A DNA stretch of 64,000 nucleotides from Yoonia sp. (GTDB lineage Bacteria > Pseudomonadota > Alphaproteobacteria > Rhodobacterales > Rhodobacteraceae), in contig NZ_JANQTS010000008.1 in NCBI RefSeq assembly GCF_030731595.1, positions 1-64,000 of the forward strand. The letters are read 5' to 3'. Position numbers and translations under genes: made by a program. Below, piece after piece: positions 50,735 to 61,778 of this stretch. A model generated the notes under the pieces. The model saw nothing but the letters and a program-made list of their open reading frames with translations. It was not told the origin of the DNA and did not search any database. How positions within the stretch are numbered: position 1 is the first letter of the stretch; each line of letters starts with the position of its first letter.

Positions 50735-51076
50735 TCAGGCCTTCTTTTCCAAACCACCACGACGGTTTGCCACGTTTTCAATGCGCCCGGATTGATCGTA
50801 AACACTCAACCCATCGCGCACTTCTTGGAGTGCCGTCACACGCGCCCTTGCTGCTTGCAAGCCGTTGATTGCAGCGCGCAACAGTGCCTGGTTGGTCTCA
50901 ACCTTCGTCTTGATCTCGGCCAGCGTTCCAGCCTGACCCGAAGAAATCGACAACGCTTCCAGCAATCGCTTCTTGGTGATTTCGATCGGCCCTAGAGCAT
51001 CATAGTCGGCATCGAGGATCGCCGCTTTCTCGGCGTCCAAAGTCCGGTGCAAAGAGTCGATCACTTCAGCCTGCAT
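50735..51076 (-). CDS. FlgN-like flagellar export chaperone (tentative)
   Basis: 113-aa helical protein in a flagellar context: MQAEVIDSLHRTLDAEKAAILDADYDALGPIEITKKRLLEAL. Confidence 0.5.
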   Translation of the reverse strand: MQAEVIDSLHRTLDAEKAAILDADYDALGPIEITKKRLLEALSISSGQAGTLAEIKTKVETNQALLRAAINGLQAARARVTALQEVRDGLSVYDQSGRIENVANRRGGLEKKA

Positions 51077-51362
51077 GCAACCTGACCTTCATCGCTTCAA
51101 AAAGCGCCTCGGCCAGCCCGATACCACCAGTTTTCGCCATTTCTTCGGCCTGAGCCTCGCGCAGGAAAGACGCAAACTGGTCCTCCCCGTGACCGCCACC
51201 AAAGGAATCACGTGGCGCGCCAAGCCCCGCAGATTTGAGCATCTCTGCCAGAAAAGTCGCCTCCAGTTTCTGTGCTGCGGCGCGCAATTCACTGTCGGCA
51301 TTTATATAGTCAGGGAGTTGCGCCACAGGCCGCGGCGCAGGCAAGACCGGGATAATGTTCAT
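51066..51362 (-). CDS. rod-binding protein (FlgJ N-terminal domain)
   Basis: LRAAAQKLEATFLAEMLKSAGLGAPRDSFGGGHGEDQFASFLREAQAEEMAKTGGIGLAEALFEAM. Confidence 0.82.
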   Translation of the reverse strand: MNIIPVLPAPRPVAQLPDYINADSELRAAAQKLEATFLAEMLKSAGLGAPRDSFGGGHGEDQFASFLREAQAEEMAKTGGIGLAEALFEAMKVRLHAG

Positions 51363-51391
51363 CGGGTTCTCCGTCGTGATTTTTTTGCAGA

Positions 51392-52729
51392 TTGACCGAT
51401 AGTCCTAAACATTCAGTAAGTTTTTCGGGTCAGAAGAAGAGGAACGCAGATGATATCGGAGCACCGATGATACCCTCGATTCTGACAGATACCGGTGGCG
51501 GGACCAGCGCCAGAAATTCAAAACCTACCCAAGAGGCTGAGGCGGAAACCACGCAGACTTTTGGTGACGTCTTTGGATCGGCTGAAACGGAAGAGGCTGA
51601 AGCCGTCCAGCCCCTTCTTGGTACGGCTGATGACAGCCCGGAATTGGCTTTTGCAATGGCAGAAGAACCGCGTGCGGTAAAACCCCCGATCAGCCCAAAT
51701 GTGTCGGCCGCAGATGGGCCGCCTCTGCTGCTGCAAGACAAACAGGTCCCGGTTGTTGCTGGCCAAGATATTGAACCGGACCAACCTGCGGCTAATCGAA
51801 CAGTGTTGCCGACCGATCCAGATGTCCCGGCAGGTCCAATGGAAAAGATGAGCGCGCCGCGGTCGTCTGTCGCGCAATCCGTTGTCGAAGGGCGGTTGCC
51901 GGTCGCCCCTTCTGCAGCGCAAACGTCCGAAGTGGATGTGCGCAAATCAGCACCAGATACAGCAGGCAAGGTTGAACCCGCCAAAGCTGCCATAACCATT
52001 GCGCAGCCTGCACCGGCTCAAACCGGTTTGGCGCCTGTAGCAATGGTTGAGGCCCAAGGCGCAACACCCGTGGCTGACAAGCGCGCAAAGGCGCAGCCCG
52101 CCGAGGACGTGAAAATCGAAGGCAGACAGGCAAAGGCGAGTACTGCTTTCGTGCCGCTTTTGGGAGTAGGACACAGCACCCAGCCACTCACGGCTACTGC
52201 GGTAGCGTCCTTTATGCAGGGGGGCCAAGCTGAGATTGTGACAAAATCCCTGGATGCAGAGGTGTCGATTGGTCTGGGCGGGATTGAACGCGGTCTTTCA
52301 AGCACGCAATCGGTGACTGGAACCCCTGCAACGGCGACCACAGAAACAGCGCGGCATGTCGCACAACAGATTGCTGTCTCTGTCATGAACACCCCCGGCA
52401 AAGCGACCGAGATTGCGCTGAACCCCGAAGAGCTTGGGCGCGTCCGCCTCAGTCTGACGGCAGCAGATGGTGTGATTACCCTCGCCGTACTCGCAGAAAG
52501 GCCCGAGACGCAGGATCTGTTGCGCCGTCACATGGACGTGCTTGCGCAAGAATTCCGGGCCTTGGGCTATGGCACGATCTCATTCTCGTTCGGCCATGAA
52601 GGCCAGTCCGGAGACCGGGCAGATCAAGACTTCCATCGCGAAGAAAAGATTGCCGAACCACATGAAGCAAACACGCCCGTCTTTCGCCCGCACCCGGGGC
52701 CGGTGTCCGGGTTGGATTTACGTATCTGA
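51392..52729 (+). CDS. fliK: flagellar hook-length control protein FliK
   Basis: Low-complexity N-terminus; C-terminal ATEIALNPEELGRVRLSLTAADGVITLAVLAERPETQDLLRRHMDVLAQEFRALGYG. Start may be at 51467. Confidence 0.82.
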   Translation: MTDSPKHSVSFSGQKKRNADDIGAPMIPSILTDTGGGTSARNSKPTQEAEAETTQTFGDVFGSAETEEAEAVQPLLGTADDSPELAFAMAEEPRAVKPPISPNVSAADGPPLLLQDKQVPVVAGQDIEPDQPAANRTVLPTDPDVPAGPMEKMSAPRSSVAQSVVEGRLPVAPSAAQTSEVDVRKSAPDTAGKVEPAKAAITIAQPAPAQTGLAPVAMVEAQGATPVADKRAKAQPAEDVKIEGRQAKASTAFVPLLGVGHSTQPLTATAVASFMQGGQAEIVTKSLDAEVSIGLGGIERGLSSTQSVTGTPATATTETARHVAQQIAVSVMNTPGKATEIALNPEELGRVRLSLTAADGVITLAVLAERPETQDLLRRHMDVLAQEFRALGYGTISFSFGHEGQSGDRADQDFHREEKIAEPHEANTPVFRPHPGPVSGLDLRI

Positions 52730-52739
52730 GGAACTGAAA

Positions 52740-53411
52740 ATGGATATTTTGCAAACAATGACGCCGACCGTAACGGCGCCCCCACCCGCCAATGACGTCA
52801 ATGCTGACACAGCGCAGGTCAACTCGGATTTCGAGATGTTCTTGAAAATGCTAACGGCACAGATGCGGTATCAGGACCCTTTGAACCCTGTTGATTCTAC
52901 CGATTATGCAACGCAATTGGCCACTTTTTCGGGGGTCGAGCAGGCGGTTTTGACAAATGATTTGCTCAAGTCACTTGGCGCACAAATGAGCGTGAACGGG
53001 TTGACCGATATGGCGGCCTGGGTCGGCAAAGAGGCGCGGGTCGCAGCACCGGCGTATTTCGACGGCGAACCCATCACACTGTTCCCAAAAAACACTGTTC
53101 TGGCGGATTCAGCTGAAATCATTGTCCGCGATGCCACGGGCAGCGAAGTCCAGCGCATCGTGATTCCGCCAACCGCAGAGTCTGCCGTTTGGGCAGGTGT
53201 CGGGGCTGAAGGGGCACCTATGCCTGCGGGGCTTTATAGTTTTGAGTTGATTAGTAAATCCAATCAGCAGGTTATCGCGCAGACGCCTGTCGAGGTTTAC
53301 AGCAAAGTGACCGAAGTCCGGCTGGAAGGTGCGCAAACGCTATTGATCTTGCAAGGCGGGGCATCCGTCCCCAGTGGGGAGGTGACAGCAATTCGAGGTG
53401 CCGCAACCTAA
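52740..53411 (+). CDS. flgD: flagellar hook assembly protein FlgD
   Basis: DFEMFLKMLTAQMRYQDPLNPVDSTDYATQLATFSGVEQ. Confidence 0.92.
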   Translation: MDILQTMTPTVTAPPPANDVNADTAQVNSDFEMFLKMLTAQMRYQDPLNPVDSTDYATQLATFSGVEQAVLTNDLLKSLGAQMSVNGLTDMAAWVGKEARVAAPAYFDGEPITLFPKNTVLADSAEIIVRDATGSEVQRIVIPPTAESAVWAGVGAEGAPMPAGLYSFELISKSNQQVIAQTPVEVYSKVTEVRLEGAQTLLILQGGASVPSGEVTAIRGAAT

Positions 53412-54937
53412 AACAGGCTGTTGATCCAGACGGCGCCACCAACAAGTACACCACCTAGAGCCATCCAAGACAGTCGTGCAATCCGCCGCTGCGGCTTGGG
53501 TGGCGGTGCAGGATTGTTCTGCCGGATCAGCGCCTCTTCTGCGATCCGCGGCAATTGTGGACCAAACCGCGCGAGGATGCGGGCGGTTTTCGCCAGATCG
53601 CGCAAGAGCGCTTTTGGCCCGATGCTTTGCTTGATGTAGTCTTCCACAACGGGCTTGGCGACCTCCCAGATGTTCATGCGTGGATCAAGCGAGCGGGCCA
53701 CCCCTTCCACCACAACCATAGTGCGCTGCAACAAGATCAGCTCGGTGCGGGTTTCCATGCCAAAGCGTTCCGTCACCTCGAAAAGATAGCTCAGAAGCCG
53801 CGCCATCGAAATCCGGCTCGCATCCATCCCGAAAATCGGCTCGCCGACCGCGCGCAAGGCGCGGGCAAATTCATCAACGTCCTGATCGGCAGGCACATAG
53901 CCCGCCTCGAAATGCACCTCGGCGACCCGCTGATAATCCTTGCGGATAAAACCAAAGAGGATCTCGGCATAGACGCGGCGGGTATATTCGTCGATCCGGC
54001 CCATGATCCCGAAGTCAAAGGCAATGATATCACCATTGGCCGCGACCTTCAGATTGCCTTGGTGCATGTCACCATGAAAATAGCCATCGCGGAGCGCATG
54101 GTTGAGAAACAGCTGCAAAACCCGTGTCGCCAGCGCCTTACGATCATGACCCGCCGCATCCAGCGCATCATTCACGCCGATATTTGTGCCCTCGGCCCAA
54201 TCAAGGGTCATGACGCGCCGACCGGACAGATGCCAGCGCACCTTTGGCACCTGAAAGCCGGTATCGGTCTCTGTGTTTGCGGCAAACTCGGCCGCAGCAG
54301 AGCTTTCGAGCCGCAAGTCCAACTCGCCCATCACAACGCCTTCGAAGTGGGTGATCACGTCCATCGGCCGCAGGCGCCGCGAAGAGGGTGACAGAAACTC
54401 GATCGCGCGAGCCGCAAAGTAAAAGGCGTCAATGTCCTTGCGAAAGGCTTTTTCGATCCCGGGGCGCAGGATCTTGACCGCGACCGCATCGCCATTCTCG
54501 GCCAGATGCGCCTTGTGCACCTGCGCAAGCGAGGCGGCAGCGACCGGTTCGGAGAAGGACGTAAACAGTTGATCGAACGATTGTCCCAGCTCTTTCTGGA
54601 TCGCTTCTTTTGCTTCACGCATCGAAAACGGCGGCAATTTGTCCTGCAAAACGCGCAACTGTACCGCCAGTTCATCGCCCACCACATCAGGGCGCGTCGA
54701 AAGAATTTGCCCGAACTTGATGTAGGCAGGGCCCAGTGCCGTCAAAGCGCGGACCGCAGGTGGCGTGCTCACATCGCCTTTGTATCCCAGCCATTGAAAG
54801 GGCCAGACCAATGTGCGGAACGTGATCCGCAGCAATGGGCCTGCGTCGAATGCGTCCAGCACGACCTTCATCGCGCCTGTACGTTCAAAAGTGGCACCTG
54901 TGCGGATCAGGCGAATAATGTTGTGAGGGCCGCGCAC
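53408..54937 (-). CDS. ubiB: UbiB, ubiquinone biosynthesis ABC1-type kinase
   Basis: (V)RGPHNIIRLIRTGATFERTGAM; GPAYIKFGQILSTRPDVV; AAASLAQVHKAHL. Confidence 0.93.
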   Translation of the reverse strand: MRGPHNIIRLIRTGATFERTGAMKVVLDAFDAGPLLRITFRTLVWPFQWLGYKGDVSTPPAVRALTALGPAYIKFGQILSTRPDVVGDELAVQLRVLQDKLPPFSMREAKEAIQKELGQSFDQLFTSFSEPVAAASLAQVHKAHLAENGDAVAVKILRPGIEKAFRKDIDAFYFAARAIEFLSPSSRRLRPMDVITHFEGVVMGELDLRLESSAAAEFAANTETDTGFQVPKVRWHLSGRRVMTLDWAEGTNIGVNDALDAAGHDRKALATRVLQLFLNHALRDGYFHGDMHQGNLKVAANGDIIAFDFGIMGRIDEYTRRVYAEILFGFIRKDYQRVAEVHFEAGYVPADQDVDEFARALRAVGEPIFGMDASRISMARLLSYLFEVTERFGMETRTELILLQRTMVVVEGVARSLDPRMNIWEVAKPVVEDYIKQSIGPKALLRDLAKTARILARFGPQLPRIAEEALIRQNNPAPPPKPQRRIARLSWMALGGVLVGGAVWINSLF

Positions 54938-54938
54938 C

Positions 54939-55691
54939 TTAGAGTTTCCACCCCGAATGCAATGCTGCCACACCCATCGTCAGGTTGCGGTACTTTGCAT
55001 TGCCAAAGCCTGCATCGCGTACCATGCCCAAAAACGTGTCCTGATCAGGAAACTTGCGGATGGATTCGACCAGATACTGATAGCTGTCACGATCCCCCGC
55101 AATCAATTGCCCCATGCGCGGAATCACGTTGAAGGAATAGGCGTCATAGGCGGCCTGCATCATCGGGTTCGGCAATTGGCTGAATTCCAGAACCATCAAA
55201 CGCCCACCAGGTTTCAGAACGCGGTAAGCTTCGTTCAAAGCCTCTTGCGGGCGGGTCACGTTCCGGATGCCAAAGCTGATCGTGTAGACGTCAAAGGTAT
55301 TGGCCTCGAACGGCAGCGCCATCGCGTCGCCCACAACCCAATCAAGACTGTCTGACATCTGTGCAGCTTCGGCCCGTTTCCGTCCTTCGACCAGCATCGA
55401 TTCGGTAATATCAAGAACTGTCGCATGGCCCCGACCGGCCCGCTTGAGGAACCGAAAGGAAATGTCGCCGGTCCCACCTGCCACATCCAACAACCGCTGG
55501 CCGGGGCGCGGGGCCAGCCAGTCCATCATCGCATCCTTCCAGATCCGGTGAATACCGACTGACATCACGTCATTCATGATATCGTATTTGCTCGCGACCG
55601 AAGAAAACACGCCTTGGACGCGGCCGGCCTTTTCGTCCTCACGGACGGTTTCGAACCCGAAGTGGGTGGTGGTGTCGGACTTGTCGGTCAT
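54939..55691 (-). CDS. ubiE: ubiquinone/menaquinone biosynthesis methyltransferase
   Basis: [64 protein letters not shown]. Confidence 0.96.
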   Translation of the reverse strand: MTDKSDTTTHFGFETVREDEKAGRVQGVFSSVASKYDIMNDVMSVGIHRIWKDAMMDWLAPRPGQRLLDVAGGTGDISFRFLKRAGRGHATVLDITESMLVEGRKRAEAAQMSDSLDWVVGDAMALPFEANTFDVYTISFGIRNVTRPQEALNEAYRVLKPGGRLMVLEFSQLPNPMMQAAYDAYSFNVIPRMGQLIAGDRDSYQYLVESIRKFPDQDTFLGMVRDAGFGNAKYRNLTMGVAALHSGWKL

Positions 55692-55779
55692 GCCATGCTT
55701 TCGCCTGAATACTTTCCCAGAAGGAGTTATACCGATCTGAACCAAGTGACAAACCGTCATTCTGCCACGGAGGCGCTAC

Positions 55780-56436
55780 ATGGAGACGCTCCCTTTCGAA
55801 CCAATCACACAGTCTGATATTTATCGGATCATTGTATGGGCTCTTGCGCCAACATTCGTGGCTTTTGTAATTCTGGTCGTTCTGAGATTTCGCCGCACCG
55901 TGCGTGGGCAAGTTAATCCGTCTGACCTGGTAAAGACGACAGCCACAGGCAATCTGTCAGGGGGCATCGCCCCTGAATTAAGCCTGCTTGCAGGCGCGGG
56001 TGCCGGAGGTCCGGCTCATGAAACATTGGGTGAAAAGTTCTTGCGCCCGACGTGGGGCTTGCGGCTGATCACGCTGGGTATCCCTGCTCTGGCGATTTAT
56101 TTCCTGGCGCAAACAAGGACGACGGGCGACTTGGCATTCCCGGCTGTAGATCTTGCCATGAATGGCGGCATTTTGGCTGTGATGGTGCATGTCCTCGTTT
56201 ACACCAACACCTATGAGTTACGTTATGACAGAGACCGTTTTGCCCATCGCAATTGGTTTTACCAGCGGCGGGAATTTCATTGGTCAGAAATTCGTTCTAT
56301 TAGGGATGACAACGCATACTTCTATGAGATCCGTATGAAGAGGCGGGCCAAGGCCTATGTCCCCAAACACTTGGTGGGGATTGAAGGGTTTGTGGAAACC
56401 GTGCAAACCAGCATCGCCCGCAACGAAAGCCAATAA
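55780..56436 (+). CDS. hypothetical membrane protein, possible PH-like C-terminus
   Basis: 218-aa ORF with two TM segments, SD context and a good start; overlaps mutM by one base. Confidence 0.6.
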   Translation: METLPFEPITQSDIYRIIVWALAPTFVAFVILVVLRFRRTVRGQVNPSDLVKTTATGNLSGGIAPELSLLAGAGAGGPAHETLGEKFLRPTWGLRLITLGIPALAIYFLAQTRTTGDLAFPAVDLAMNGGILAVMVHVLVYTNTYELRYDRDRFAHRNWFYQRREFHWSEIRSIRDDNAYFYEIRMKRRAKAYVPKHLVGIEGFVETVQTSIARNESQ

Positions 56437-57287
56437 TGCCCGAACTGCCCGAAGTTGAAACTGTCAAATCAGGCATTGCCCCAGTCATGCAAGGCCATGT
56501 CATCGCGCGCGCGGATGTAAACCGCCCCGATCTGCGCTGGCCCTTCCCGGAACGCATGGCAGAAAGGCTGACCGGCAAGCGTGTGCTGGGGCTGCGGCGG
56601 CGGTCCAAATATATTCTTGTTGATCTTGATAGTGCTGAAACCCTCTTGATCCATCTGGGCATGTCGGGCCGCATGCTCATCTCTGGGCAAATGATCGGAG
56701 AATTCCACCACCCCCATCCGGCTCCTGCCAAACATGATCACGTCGTCTTTCACATGGAGGGTGGCGCACGGATTACCTTTAATGATGCCCGCCGCTTTGG
56801 CGCGATGGACCTGATGGAAACCGCAACACAGGATGATCACTGGCTGATCCGCGATCTGGGGCCGGAACCTTTGGGCAATGCCTTCAACGAAAGCTATCTG
56901 GTGGAACGGCTCAAAGGGCGCAACACGCCGATCAAATCGGCCTTGCTGGATCAGCGGATCGTGTCTGGTCTTGGCAATATATATGTCTGCGAGGTCCTGT
57001 TCCGTGCAGGCATCAACCCCAAGCGCAAGGCCGGGCAGATCAGCGCGAAACGTGTGGCGACTCTTGTTCCTCTGATCCGGGATGTTTTGTCCGAGGCGAT
57101 TGCGGCGGGCGGGTCATCCTTGCGCGACTACCGGCAGTCCGACGGTGAACTTGGGTACTTTCAGCATGTTTTTCAGGTCTATGACCGTGAGGGCGCGCCA
57201 TGCGTAACCACAGGATGTGACAGGACAATCAACCGAATCGTGCAATCGGGCCGCTCATCTTTCTTTTGTCCGCAATGCCAAAGATAA
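56436..57287 (+). CDS. mutM: formamidopyrimidine-DNA glycosylase
   Basis: [19 protein letters not shown]-terminal zinc finger [28 protein letters not shown]. Confidence 0.97.
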   Translation: MPELPEVETVKSGIAPVMQGHVIARADVNRPDLRWPFPERMAERLTGKRVLGLRRRSKYILVDLDSAETLLIHLGMSGRMLISGQMIGEFHHPHPAPAKHDHVVFHMEGGARITFNDARRFGAMDLMETATQDDHWLIRDLGPEPLGNAFNESYLVERLKGRNTPIKSALLDQRIVSGLGNIYVCEVLFRAGINPKRKAGQISAKRVATLVPLIRDVLSEAIAAGGSSLRDYRQSDGELGYFQHVFQVYDREGAPCVTTGCDRTINRIVQSGRSSFFCPQCQR

Positions 57288-57350
57288 CTTGATCCGCCCG
57301 CCCGCTTTGCTAAGCACTAGGTTCTGACCAGCGGCAACAGGGACAGCAGC

Positions 57351-58127
57351 ATGGCATTTGATAAGATCATTGTGGACATCAACGACTATGTCGCAACCAT
57401 CACGTTGAACCGGCCGGATGCGATGAATGCGCTCAATAGCGCGTTGCTTGGCGAACTCTGCACTGCATTGGAAGAGGCAGATGCGAGCGACAAGGTGCGC
57501 TGCATCATTATCACCGGTTCGGAAAAGGCTTTTGCGGCCGGTGCAGATATCAGCGAGATGGCCGACAAGTCCTTTGTCGAGATGTACACCCAGCGCTTTT
57601 TCGAGAATGAAACCGACCGCTTCAACCGCATCCGCAAGCCGATCATCGCGGCTGTGGCGGGTTATGCGCTGGGCGGTGGCTGTGAACTGGCGATGATGTG
57701 CGACTTTATCATAGCCGCCGATAACGCAAAATTCGGCCAGCCTGAAATTAACCTTGGCGTGATTGCAGGGATTGGCGGCACCCAGCGCTTGACCCGGTTT
57801 GTGGGTAAATCCAAGGCGATGGATATGCATCTGACAGGCCGGTTTATGGATGCCGCCGAGGCCGAAAGAAGCGGGCTGGTCAGCCGCGTGGTGCCCGTGA
57901 GCAAGCTTATGGCCGAAGCCAAGGCTGCCGCCGAGAAGATCACTGAAAAATCGCAGATCGCAGCCATGGCCGCAAAAGATGCGGTGAACCGTGCCTTCGA
58001 GACGACATTGGCCGAAGGGCTGAACTACGAGCGGCGCGTGTTTCAGTCACTCTTTGCCACTGAAGACCAGAACGAAGGCATGGCAGCGTTCATGGAAAAG
58101 CGCGAGGCGCAGTTCCGCGACCGCTAG
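57351..58127 (+). CDS. enoyl-CoA hydratase
   Basis: [61 protein letters not shown]. Confidence 0.95.
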   Translation: MAFDKIIVDINDYVATITLNRPDAMNALNSALLGELCTALEEADASDKVRCIIITGSEKAFAAGADISEMADKSFVEMYTQRFFENETDRFNRIRKPIIAAVAGYALGGGCELAMMCDFIIAADNAKFGQPEINLGVIAGIGGTQRLTRFVGKSKAMDMHLTGRFMDAAEAERSGLVSRVVPVSKLMAEAKAAAEKITEKSQIAAMAAKDAVNRAFETTLAEGLNYERRVFQSLFATEDQNEGMAAFMEKREAQFRDR

Positions 58128-58294
58128 GTTTTTGGGGCTTCCCTTAAGGGCTAAACTGTCCTATCAGCCCGGTCATACATGCGCGTGAGGCCCGCTTTGG
58201 CCAGAATCACCGGTTCTTTAACCCGGGGTTGGGCTCTTGGCGCTATCATATTCATTGTGACCCAACCGAGGGTCCCATTTACGGGAACGAACAC

Positions 58295-58558
58295 ATGGCA
58301 AACTCACCACAGGCGAAAAAACGCGCCCGCCAAAACACAGCACGTTTTGCAATCAACAAAATGCGCCGCTCGCGGATCCGCACATACTTGCGTGCAGTCG
58401 AAGAAGCGATTGCATCGGGCGATCAGTCCGCGGCAGCTGCTGCGCTTAAGGCAGCACAGCCAGAGTTGATGCGCGGCGTCACCAAAGGCGTGCTTCACAA
58501 GAACACCGCATCTCGCAAGATGTCGCGTCTGGCTGCGCGGGTCAAAGCAGTTAGCTGA
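58295..58558 (+). CDS. rpsT: 30S ribosomal protein S20
   Basis: [39 protein letters not shown]...[23 protein letters not shown]. Confidence 0.97.
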   Translation: MANSPQAKKRARQNTARFAINKMRRSRIRTYLRAVEEAIASGDQSAAAAALKAAQPELMRGVTKGVLHKNTASRKMSRLAARVKAVS

Positions 58559-58590
58559 TTCTGCGAAAATCGCGAGAGTTTAAGAAGTTC

Positions 58591-58621
58591 AAGCGCGTCC
58601 TTTTCGGGGCGCGCTTTTTTT
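58591..58621 (+). terminator. Rho-independent terminator after rpsT
   Basis: AAGCGCGTCC-TTTTC-GGGGCGCGCTTTTTTT. Confidence 0.85.
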
Positions 58622-59135
58622 ATGCTGTGTTGTCGTGGCGCGCAGAAGTTGTGACATTTCAAAGGGCCGATAGATTCTTTTTGCGCAATATCTGAGTCAA
58701 GTGCGATGTTGTGTTGAAGAGGCCCCAAACCCCTTGCTAGCTTAGCGATGCGATTCACATCGTTCCGGGGGGACATGAGGGGGTTTGCATTTGATCTGGT
58801 CGTTTGGCGCGCTTTCGGGCGGTCGTGAGTTGCCTGCATCACCTGTCGAACTTCATGCAATTATGGCATGGTCATTCGTAGCACACAGCTAGGAAACCAA
58901 GCCAAATTGTATCTGCACGACTGCCAAGGGCTGCTCTTTGGCATCACAGCTGTTTATGTCCCCTATGCTGCCGCATGGCACGGGCTTGCATCAATTTTGA
59001 AGCAGGCCCTGTGTCAAGCTTTTGGTTTTGGTACAAGGCGATTTACCCAGAAGGGACATTCTGGGTGCTCTAGTCTTATGCCCGGTGCGGGGTGATGCGC
59101 GTGAGTGGGGCAAGCGTATTGGGCAAGGGAAAAGA

Positions 59136-60473
59136 ATGACGAACGATATCTGGGCAAAGGTGTTGAAGACGTTGCAGGGGGCGTTGGGAACAAATAATTT
59201 TTCAAACTGGATCGAGCCTTTGGAATTTGCGCAACTTGCTGGCGGTGTCGCAACCTTTCACGTTCCGACAAATTTCATCGGCAACTATGTGTCCCAGAAT
59301 TTTGGCGAAGAGATCATTTATCACCTCAACAAAGAGGGCGAAAGTGTCAGCCGGCTCCAGTTTCGTGTCCCGACAAATGCCCAGGTGGCTACAAAACCCA
59401 AGGCCGCGATCAAGCCGACAGGCTCCGAGGATATCTCGGGCTCTCCGCTTGACGCGCGATTTACCTTTGACACCTTTGTTGTCGGCAAACCCAACGAGCT
59501 CGCCCATGCCGCAGCCCGCCGCGTCGCCGAAGGTGGCCCTGTCACTTTCAACCCGCTGTTCCTTTACGGGGGCGTTGGTCTGGGCAAGACACACTTGATG
59601 CATGCGATCGCGCACGAGTTGAAAGAACGCTCGCCCGAATTGAATGTGCTTTATCTTTCTGCCGAACAGTTCATGTACCGCTTCATCACGGCCCTGCGCG
59701 AACGCAAGATGATGGATTTCAAACAACTCTTCCGGTCGGTCGATGTCTTGATGGTCGATGACGTGCAGTTCATCGGTGGCAAAGACAGCACACAGGAAGA
59801 GTTCTTTCACACCTTCAATGCGCTTGTTGACGGGCGCAAACAGATCATCATCTCTGCGGATCGTGCGCCGGGCGAAATCAAGGATCTCGAAGAGCGGATC
59901 AAATCCCGCCTTCAATGCGGGCTGGTCGTGGACTTACATCCGACTGACTACGAACTCCGGCTTGGCATCCTGCAATCCAAGGTCGAGGTCTATTCAGCCC
60001 AGTATCCAGACCTGCAAATCTCGCAGGGTGTACTGGAGTTTCTGGCGCACCGCATCTCGACCAATGTCCGCGTTCTTGAAGGGGCGCTGACCCGTCTGTT
60101 TGCCTTTGCATCCTTGGTGGGCCGCGAAATCACGCTGGAACTGACCCAAGATTGCCTTTCTGATGTGCTGAAAGCTTCGGATCGCAAAGTGACGGTGGAA
60201 GAAATCCAGCGTAAAGTGTCCGAGCACTATAATATCCGCCTGTCCGACATGATCGGGCCAAAGAGGGTGCGCAACTATGCCCGCCCCCGCCAGATTGCGA
60301 TGTATCTGGCCAAACAGATGACCAGCCGGTCCCTGCCCGAAATCGGGCGCCGCTTTGGTGGCCGCGATCACACCACAGTCATGCATGGCGTCAAGCGCAT
60401 TGAAGAGCTCAAAGCGCTCGATAGTCAGATTGCCGATGATCTGGAATTGCTGCGCCGCGCCTTGCAGGAATAG
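59136..60473 (+). CDS. dnaA: chromosomal replication initiator DnaA
   Basis: NPLFLYGGVGLGKTHLMHAIAHEL; GGRDHTTVMHGVKRIEEL. Confidence 0.97.
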   Translation: MTNDIWAKVLKTLQGALGTNNFSNWIEPLEFAQLAGGVATFHVPTNFIGNYVSQNFGEEIIYHLNKEGESVSRLQFRVPTNAQVATKPKAAIKPTGSEDISGSPLDARFTFDTFVVGKPNELAHAAARRVAEGGPVTFNPLFLYGGVGLGKTHLMHAIAHELKERSPELNVLYLSAEQFMYRFITALRERKMMDFKQLFRSVDVLMVDDVQFIGGKDSTQEEFFHTFNALVDGRKQIIISADRAPGEIKDLEERIKSRLQCGLVVDLHPTDYELRLGILQSKVEVYSAQYPDLQISQGVLEFLAHRISTNVRVLEGALTRLFAFASLVGREITLELTQDCLSDVLKASDRKVTVEEIQRKVSEHYNIRLSDMIGPKRVRNYARPRQIAMYLAKQMTSRSLPEIGRRFGGRDHTTVMHGVKRIEELKALDSQIADDLELLRRALQE

Positions 60474-60598
60474 GCCCCCGGCGCTTGACGCGGGCAGGCC
60501 CATCGTCAACAGTCCAACAAAATGGTTGAGCCGGGCGTGGAATGAAGTACATTCCGCGTCCCGGCATCGTCCGGCACAAGTCATGCGGAGAGTGGGAC

Positions 60599-61717
60599 AT
60601 GAAATTCAGTATTGAACGCGCGGCACTTCTTAAGGCAGTCGCGCAGGCTCAATCCGTCGTCGAACGGCGCAACACAATCCCGATCTTGGCCAACGTGCTG
60701 ATCGAAGCCGAAGGCGATACCGTCCAGTTCCGCGCCACCGATCTGGACATCGAAGTGGTTGACCGCGCCCCCGCCAAAGTCGAACGCGCAGGGGCGACAA
60801 CGGTCGCCGCCGTGACCCTCAACGAGATCGTGCGCAAACTGCCCGACGGTGCTTTGGTGACGCTGAGCGAAGATGGCGCATCAGGGCGGCTGAGCATCGA
60901 GGCGGGGCGCTCGAACTTCTCTTTGGCGACACTGCCCAAAGAGGACTTTCCCGTGATGGCCTCTTCGGAATACGCCGCCAATTTCTCGGCTCCGGCCCCT
61001 GTGCTGCGCCGGCTGTTCGATAAGTCCAAATTCGCGATTTCGACCGAAGAAACCCGCTATTATCTCAACGGCGTCTATTTCCACATTGCCGAAAGTGATG
61101 GCGGTAAAGTCCTGCGCTGCGTGGCGACAGACGGTCACCGTCTCGCGCGCATCGACGCGGATATGCCCAGTGGTGCGGCTGACATGGCGGGCGTGATTGT
61201 CCCGCGCAAGACGGTCGGCGAATTGCGCAAACTGCTGGATGACGACGACATGCAAATCGCTGTGTCCGTGTCTGAAACCAAGATCCGCTTTGCGACCCCT
61301 GATATCATGCTGACCTCAAAGGTCATTGACGGTACTTTCCCCGATTACACCCGCGTCATTCCGCAAGGTAACACCCGCAAGCTTGAGGTGGACGCCAGCG
61401 AATTCGCACGCGCCGTGGACCGTGTGGCCACCGTATCGTCAGAACGGTCCCGCGCAGTGAAACTGTCCTTGGACGAGGATCGTCTGATCCTATCGGTCAA
61501 CGCTCCCGACAGTGGTGCCGCCGAAGAAGAACTGGCCGTGGCCTATAGCGACGAGCGGCTGGAAATCGGGTTCAACGCAAAATACCTGCTGGAAATCGCC
61601 AGTCAGGTGGATCGCGAGAATGCGGTCTTCATGTTCAATTCGTCCGGTGATCCGACGCTCATGCGCGAAGGCAACGATATGTCGGCCGTCTATGTCGTCA
61701 TGCCGATGCGCGTGTGA
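60599..61717 (+). CDS. dnaN: DNA polymerase III beta clamp
   Basis: MKFSIERAALLKAVAQAQSVVERRNTIPILANVLIEA; C-terminal VYVVMPMRV. Confidence 0.97.
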   Translation: MKFSIERAALLKAVAQAQSVVERRNTIPILANVLIEAEGDTVQFRATDLDIEVVDRAPAKVERAGATTVAAVTLNEIVRKLPDGALVTLSEDGASGRLSIEAGRSNFSLATLPKEDFPVMASSEYAANFSAPAPVLRRLFDKSKFAISTEETRYYLNGVYFHIAESDGGKVLRCVATDGHRLARIDADMPSGAADMAGVIVPRKTVGELRKLLDDDDMQIAVSVSETKIRFATPDIMLTSKVIDGTFPDYTRVIPQGNTRKLEVDASEFARAVDRVATVSSERSRAVKLSLDEDRLILSVNAPDSGAAEEELAVAYSDERLEIGFNAKYLLEIASQVDRENAVFMFNSSGDPTLMREGNDMSAVYVVMPMRV

Positions 61718-61778
61718 CGGGGCCAAAAATTTTCCAAACTTTTGGGTGCAGGATTTTTGAGAATCCTGTGTACTGCCC

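Noticed and set aside
58559-59135. oriC between rpsT and dnaA
   Set aside because: I could not find a cluster of TTATCCACA-like DnaA boxes or an AT-rich unwinding element by reading; the region contains the rpsT terminator instead.
61723-61767. CCAAAA...TTTTGG and CAGGATT...AATCCTG inverted repeats between dnaN and recF
   Set aside because: Short AT-rich hairpins in a small intergenic gap; insufficient to claim a regulatory element.
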